A DNA stretch of 24,134 nt. Origin: Candidatus Peregrinibacteria bacterium (GTDB lineage Bacteria; Patescibacteriota; Gracilibacteria; UBA1369; UBA12463). A program made the position numbers and the translations under genes. The stretch's first letter is position 1, and each line of letters begins with the position of its first letter. Of the stretch, positions 22,617 to 24,134 are shown one piece after another. The stretch is taken from assembly GCA_016215735.1 (NCBI GenBank), contig JACRIA010000071.1, forward strand, positions 1 to 24,134, in the 5' to 3' direction. The notes beneath the pieces were generated by a model, which worked only from the letters and a program-made list of their open reading frames with translations, was not told the DNA's origin and did no database searches.

Positions 22617-22645
22617 TTGAGCTGAGAGCGATTTTATGCTATACT
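22617..22645 (+). promoter_or_regulatory. Promoter for the VirB4-like gene
   Basis: TTGAGC (22617-22622), 17-nt spacer, TATACT (22640-22645) with TGC extension (TGCTATACT). The predicted start is about 20 nt before ATG 22671. It lies in the 101-bp gap after the Cys-rich gene, so the ATPase is probably its own transcription unit. Confidence 0.65.
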
Positions 22646-22670
22646 ATTTTGATATATCTGAATCTAAATA

Positions 22671-24134
22671 ATGGACGAAAACAAAAACCAAAATCCGAGT
22701 AATGCGGCGGTTGCTGCCGCAACTGCAGAAACTAAGCCTGCTAATGAACCAGCGCAAACTGCTGGAGCTTCGCTGAATATGGCTCCGGGAGCACCTGCAC
22801 AGCCGGTAAAAGAAGAACAAAAACCGCCGGATTGGCTAAGTAAAGTTGTTGCGCCAGGACCAGCAGCTGCTGTTTCTGAAGCAGCGGCAACACCAACGCA
22901 AACTACTCCGCAAGCCGCAGGCCAAGAACCTGCGCCAGCCGCAGCGCAGACAGAACAACCAGTTGTAGCGCAACCACAAGCCGCGACTGAGGCAAAGCCA
23001 GTGCCAGTTGCAGCGCAACCGCAACCCGCACCAGCTCCAGCTCCGCAAGCACAGAAAAAAAGCATTTTCGATAATTTCAAAGCTAAATTTTTATCAAATT
23101 TAAGTACGCTCGAAAAAAATAAACAAAAGCTCGCGCCAGCAGCTGAAACAGGCGCAGTACCCCAAATTACGCAAAAGGAAAGACAAGAGCTGATCGAGGC
23201 AGAGAAAATTTACCAAGAAGGCCTCGCCTCGATCCGCGATCTTATTGCGCCGAGTTCAATGGAAATCCGATACGATTCAATACGGCTTGAAGGCTTATTC
23301 GCCCAGAGTTTTTATGTGTACACATATCCGCGTTACATTGAAGCAAACTGGCTTGCGCCAATAATTAATTTCGAAGCGACAATGGATATCACACAATTTA
23401 TATATCCGATTGATTCGAGCAAGATTATGCGTGTTTTGAAAAAGAAAGTGGCGCAAATGCAGTCGTCAATGCATATTGCGGCTGAAAAAGGCCATGTGCG
23501 CGATCCTGCGCTTGAGACAGCGCTCGAAGACGCTGAACAATTGCGCACTGAAATCCAGAGAGGCCAGGAGAAATTTTTCCAATTCGCATTGTACGTTACT
23601 GTTTACGCTGAAGATGAGGCAAAACTGAAAAAAGTCGCGAAACAGCTTGAAAGTTTGCTTGGCGGAAAACTAATTTTAACAAAGCGCAGCCAAATACGAG
23701 CTGAACAGGCATTTACTTCTTGTTTGCCATTCTGTTTGGATGAAGTGAATGAAGTGAGAAATATGAATACTTCGCCGTTATCCAGCACGTTTCCATTTAT
23801 TTCGACAAGCCTTACATCTGACAACGGAATTTTATACGGCATCAACCGCCATAATGACAGTTTGATTCTTTTTGATAGATTCTCTCTTGAAAACGCGAAT
23901 TCTGTTGTGTTTGCGAAATCAGGCGCAGGCAAATCTTATGCAGTGAAACTTGAACTTTTGCGTTTGATGATGCTTGGCGTTGATGTCCTTGTGATTGATC
24001 CTGAAAATGAATACGAAGCGCTTAGCCAGACAGTTGGCGGAAGTTATCTTAAATTATCGCTCAATTCTGACAGACGCATTAATCCTTTTGATCTGCCGCC
24101 GCCAATGCCTGACGAAGATGTCCAGCCCGGAGAT
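22671..24134 (+). CDS. VirB4/TraC-like ATPase with low-complexity N-terminal region, 3' partial
   Basis: 488 codons, open to the right edge. Residues about 10-127 are Ala/Pro/Gln-rich and probably disordered. From about 155 the sequence becomes a VirB4-like N-terminal domain (RQELIEAEKIYQEGLASIRD, LRLEGLFAQSFYVYTYPRYI-like segment), followed by NGILYGINRHNDSLILFDRF and the Walker A motif SGAGKSY with G418-A-G-K421-S422, then LVIDPENEYEAL, which occurs after Walker A in VirB4/TraC ATPases, and RINPFDLPPP. Such ATPases power type IV secretion and conjugation; in Patescibacteria they occur often and their cargo is unclear. Walker B would be beyond the window. The ATG at 22671 is the first in frame and sits about 20 nt after a good promoter's start point. 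Confidence 0.9.
   Translation, partial: MDENKNQNPSNAAVAAATAETKPANEPAQTAGASLNMAPGAPAQPVKEEQKPPDWLSKVVAPGPAAAVSEAAATPTQTTPQAAGQEPAPAAAQTEQPVVAQPQAATEAKPVPVAAQPQPAPAPAPQAQKKSIFDNFKAKFLSNLSTLEKNKQKLAPAAETGAVPQITQKERQELIEAEKIYQEGLASIRDLIAPSSMEIRYDSIRLEGLFAQSFYVYTYPRYIEANWLAPIINFEATMDITQFIYPIDSSKIMRVLKKKVAQMQSSMHIAAEKGHVRDPALETALEDAEQLRTEIQRGQEKFFQFALYVTVYAEDEAKLKKVAKQLESLLGGKLILTKRSQIRAEQAFTSCLPFCLDEVNEVRNMNTSPLSSTFPFISTSLTSDNGILYGINRHNDSLILFDRFSLENANSVVFAKSGAGKSYAVKLELLRLMMLGVDVLVIDPENEYEALSQTVGGSYLKLSLNSDRRINPFDLPPPMPDEDVQPGD

Noticed and set aside
22664..23080. Minus-strand frame rich in Gly, Ala and Cys
   Set aside because: Antisense shadow of the Ala/Pro/Gln-rich start of the VirB4-like gene, where stops are rare in several frames.

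Overview
The window looks like a chromosomal segment of a small-genome bacterium, most likely Patescibacteria (Candidate Phyla Radiation). I infer this from tight gene packing, stop-start overlaps, low GC, TGA used as a normal stop (so not a Gracilibacteria/SR1 code), an almost complete lack of Shine-Dalgarno sequences, and a VirB4-like ATPase and a two-fold repeated Cys-rich protein of types I associate with that group. No database search was possible, so the assignment is inference.

Layout. (1) 2-2028: an AT-rich type II restriction-modification pair, a DNA methyltransferase (+, cut by the left edge) and an MvaI/BcnI-like endonuclease (-), tail to tail. (2) 2069-8139, minus strand: gpmI, a prepilin peptidase, a membrane-anchored TPR protein, ruvC and pyruvate kinase. 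(3) 8112-8537: a lone plus-strand gene of unknown function with its own promoter. (4) 8598-20963, minus strand: a long unbroken run read as gyrA, TSP3/PKD surface protein, rpmE, tgt, a 55-residue protein, ruvA, pgi, M24 peptidase, an extended purQ, glmS. Gaps are 0-17 nt and four junctions are 4-nt ATGA overlaps, so this is probably one operon. (5) 20964-21188: the only sizeable intergenic region (225 bp), with divergent overlapping promoters and four GC-rich hairpins. (6) 21189-24134, plus strand: a four-helix membrane protein, a Cys-rich duplicated protein, and the first 488 codons of a VirB4-like ATPase.

Functionally the window combines sugar and cell-wall precursor metabolism (pgi, pyk, gpmI, glmS), recombination and topology (ruvA, ruvC, gyrA), translation (rpmE, tgt), a surface/pilus component (prepilin peptidase, TSP3/PKD protein, VirB4-like ATPase) and a defence system.

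The two most striking signals are a 138-residue mini-intein in GyrA, inserted before the active-site tyrosine region, and a family of short GC-rich palindromes that sit in frame in the tails of several proteins (GyrA at both ends, Tgt, RuvC, PurQ, the 55-residue protein) as well as between genes. This resembles the behaviour of Rickettsia palindromic elements. I saw no tRNA, rRNA, CRISPR array or insertion sequence, and no gene-free stretch over 300 bases.
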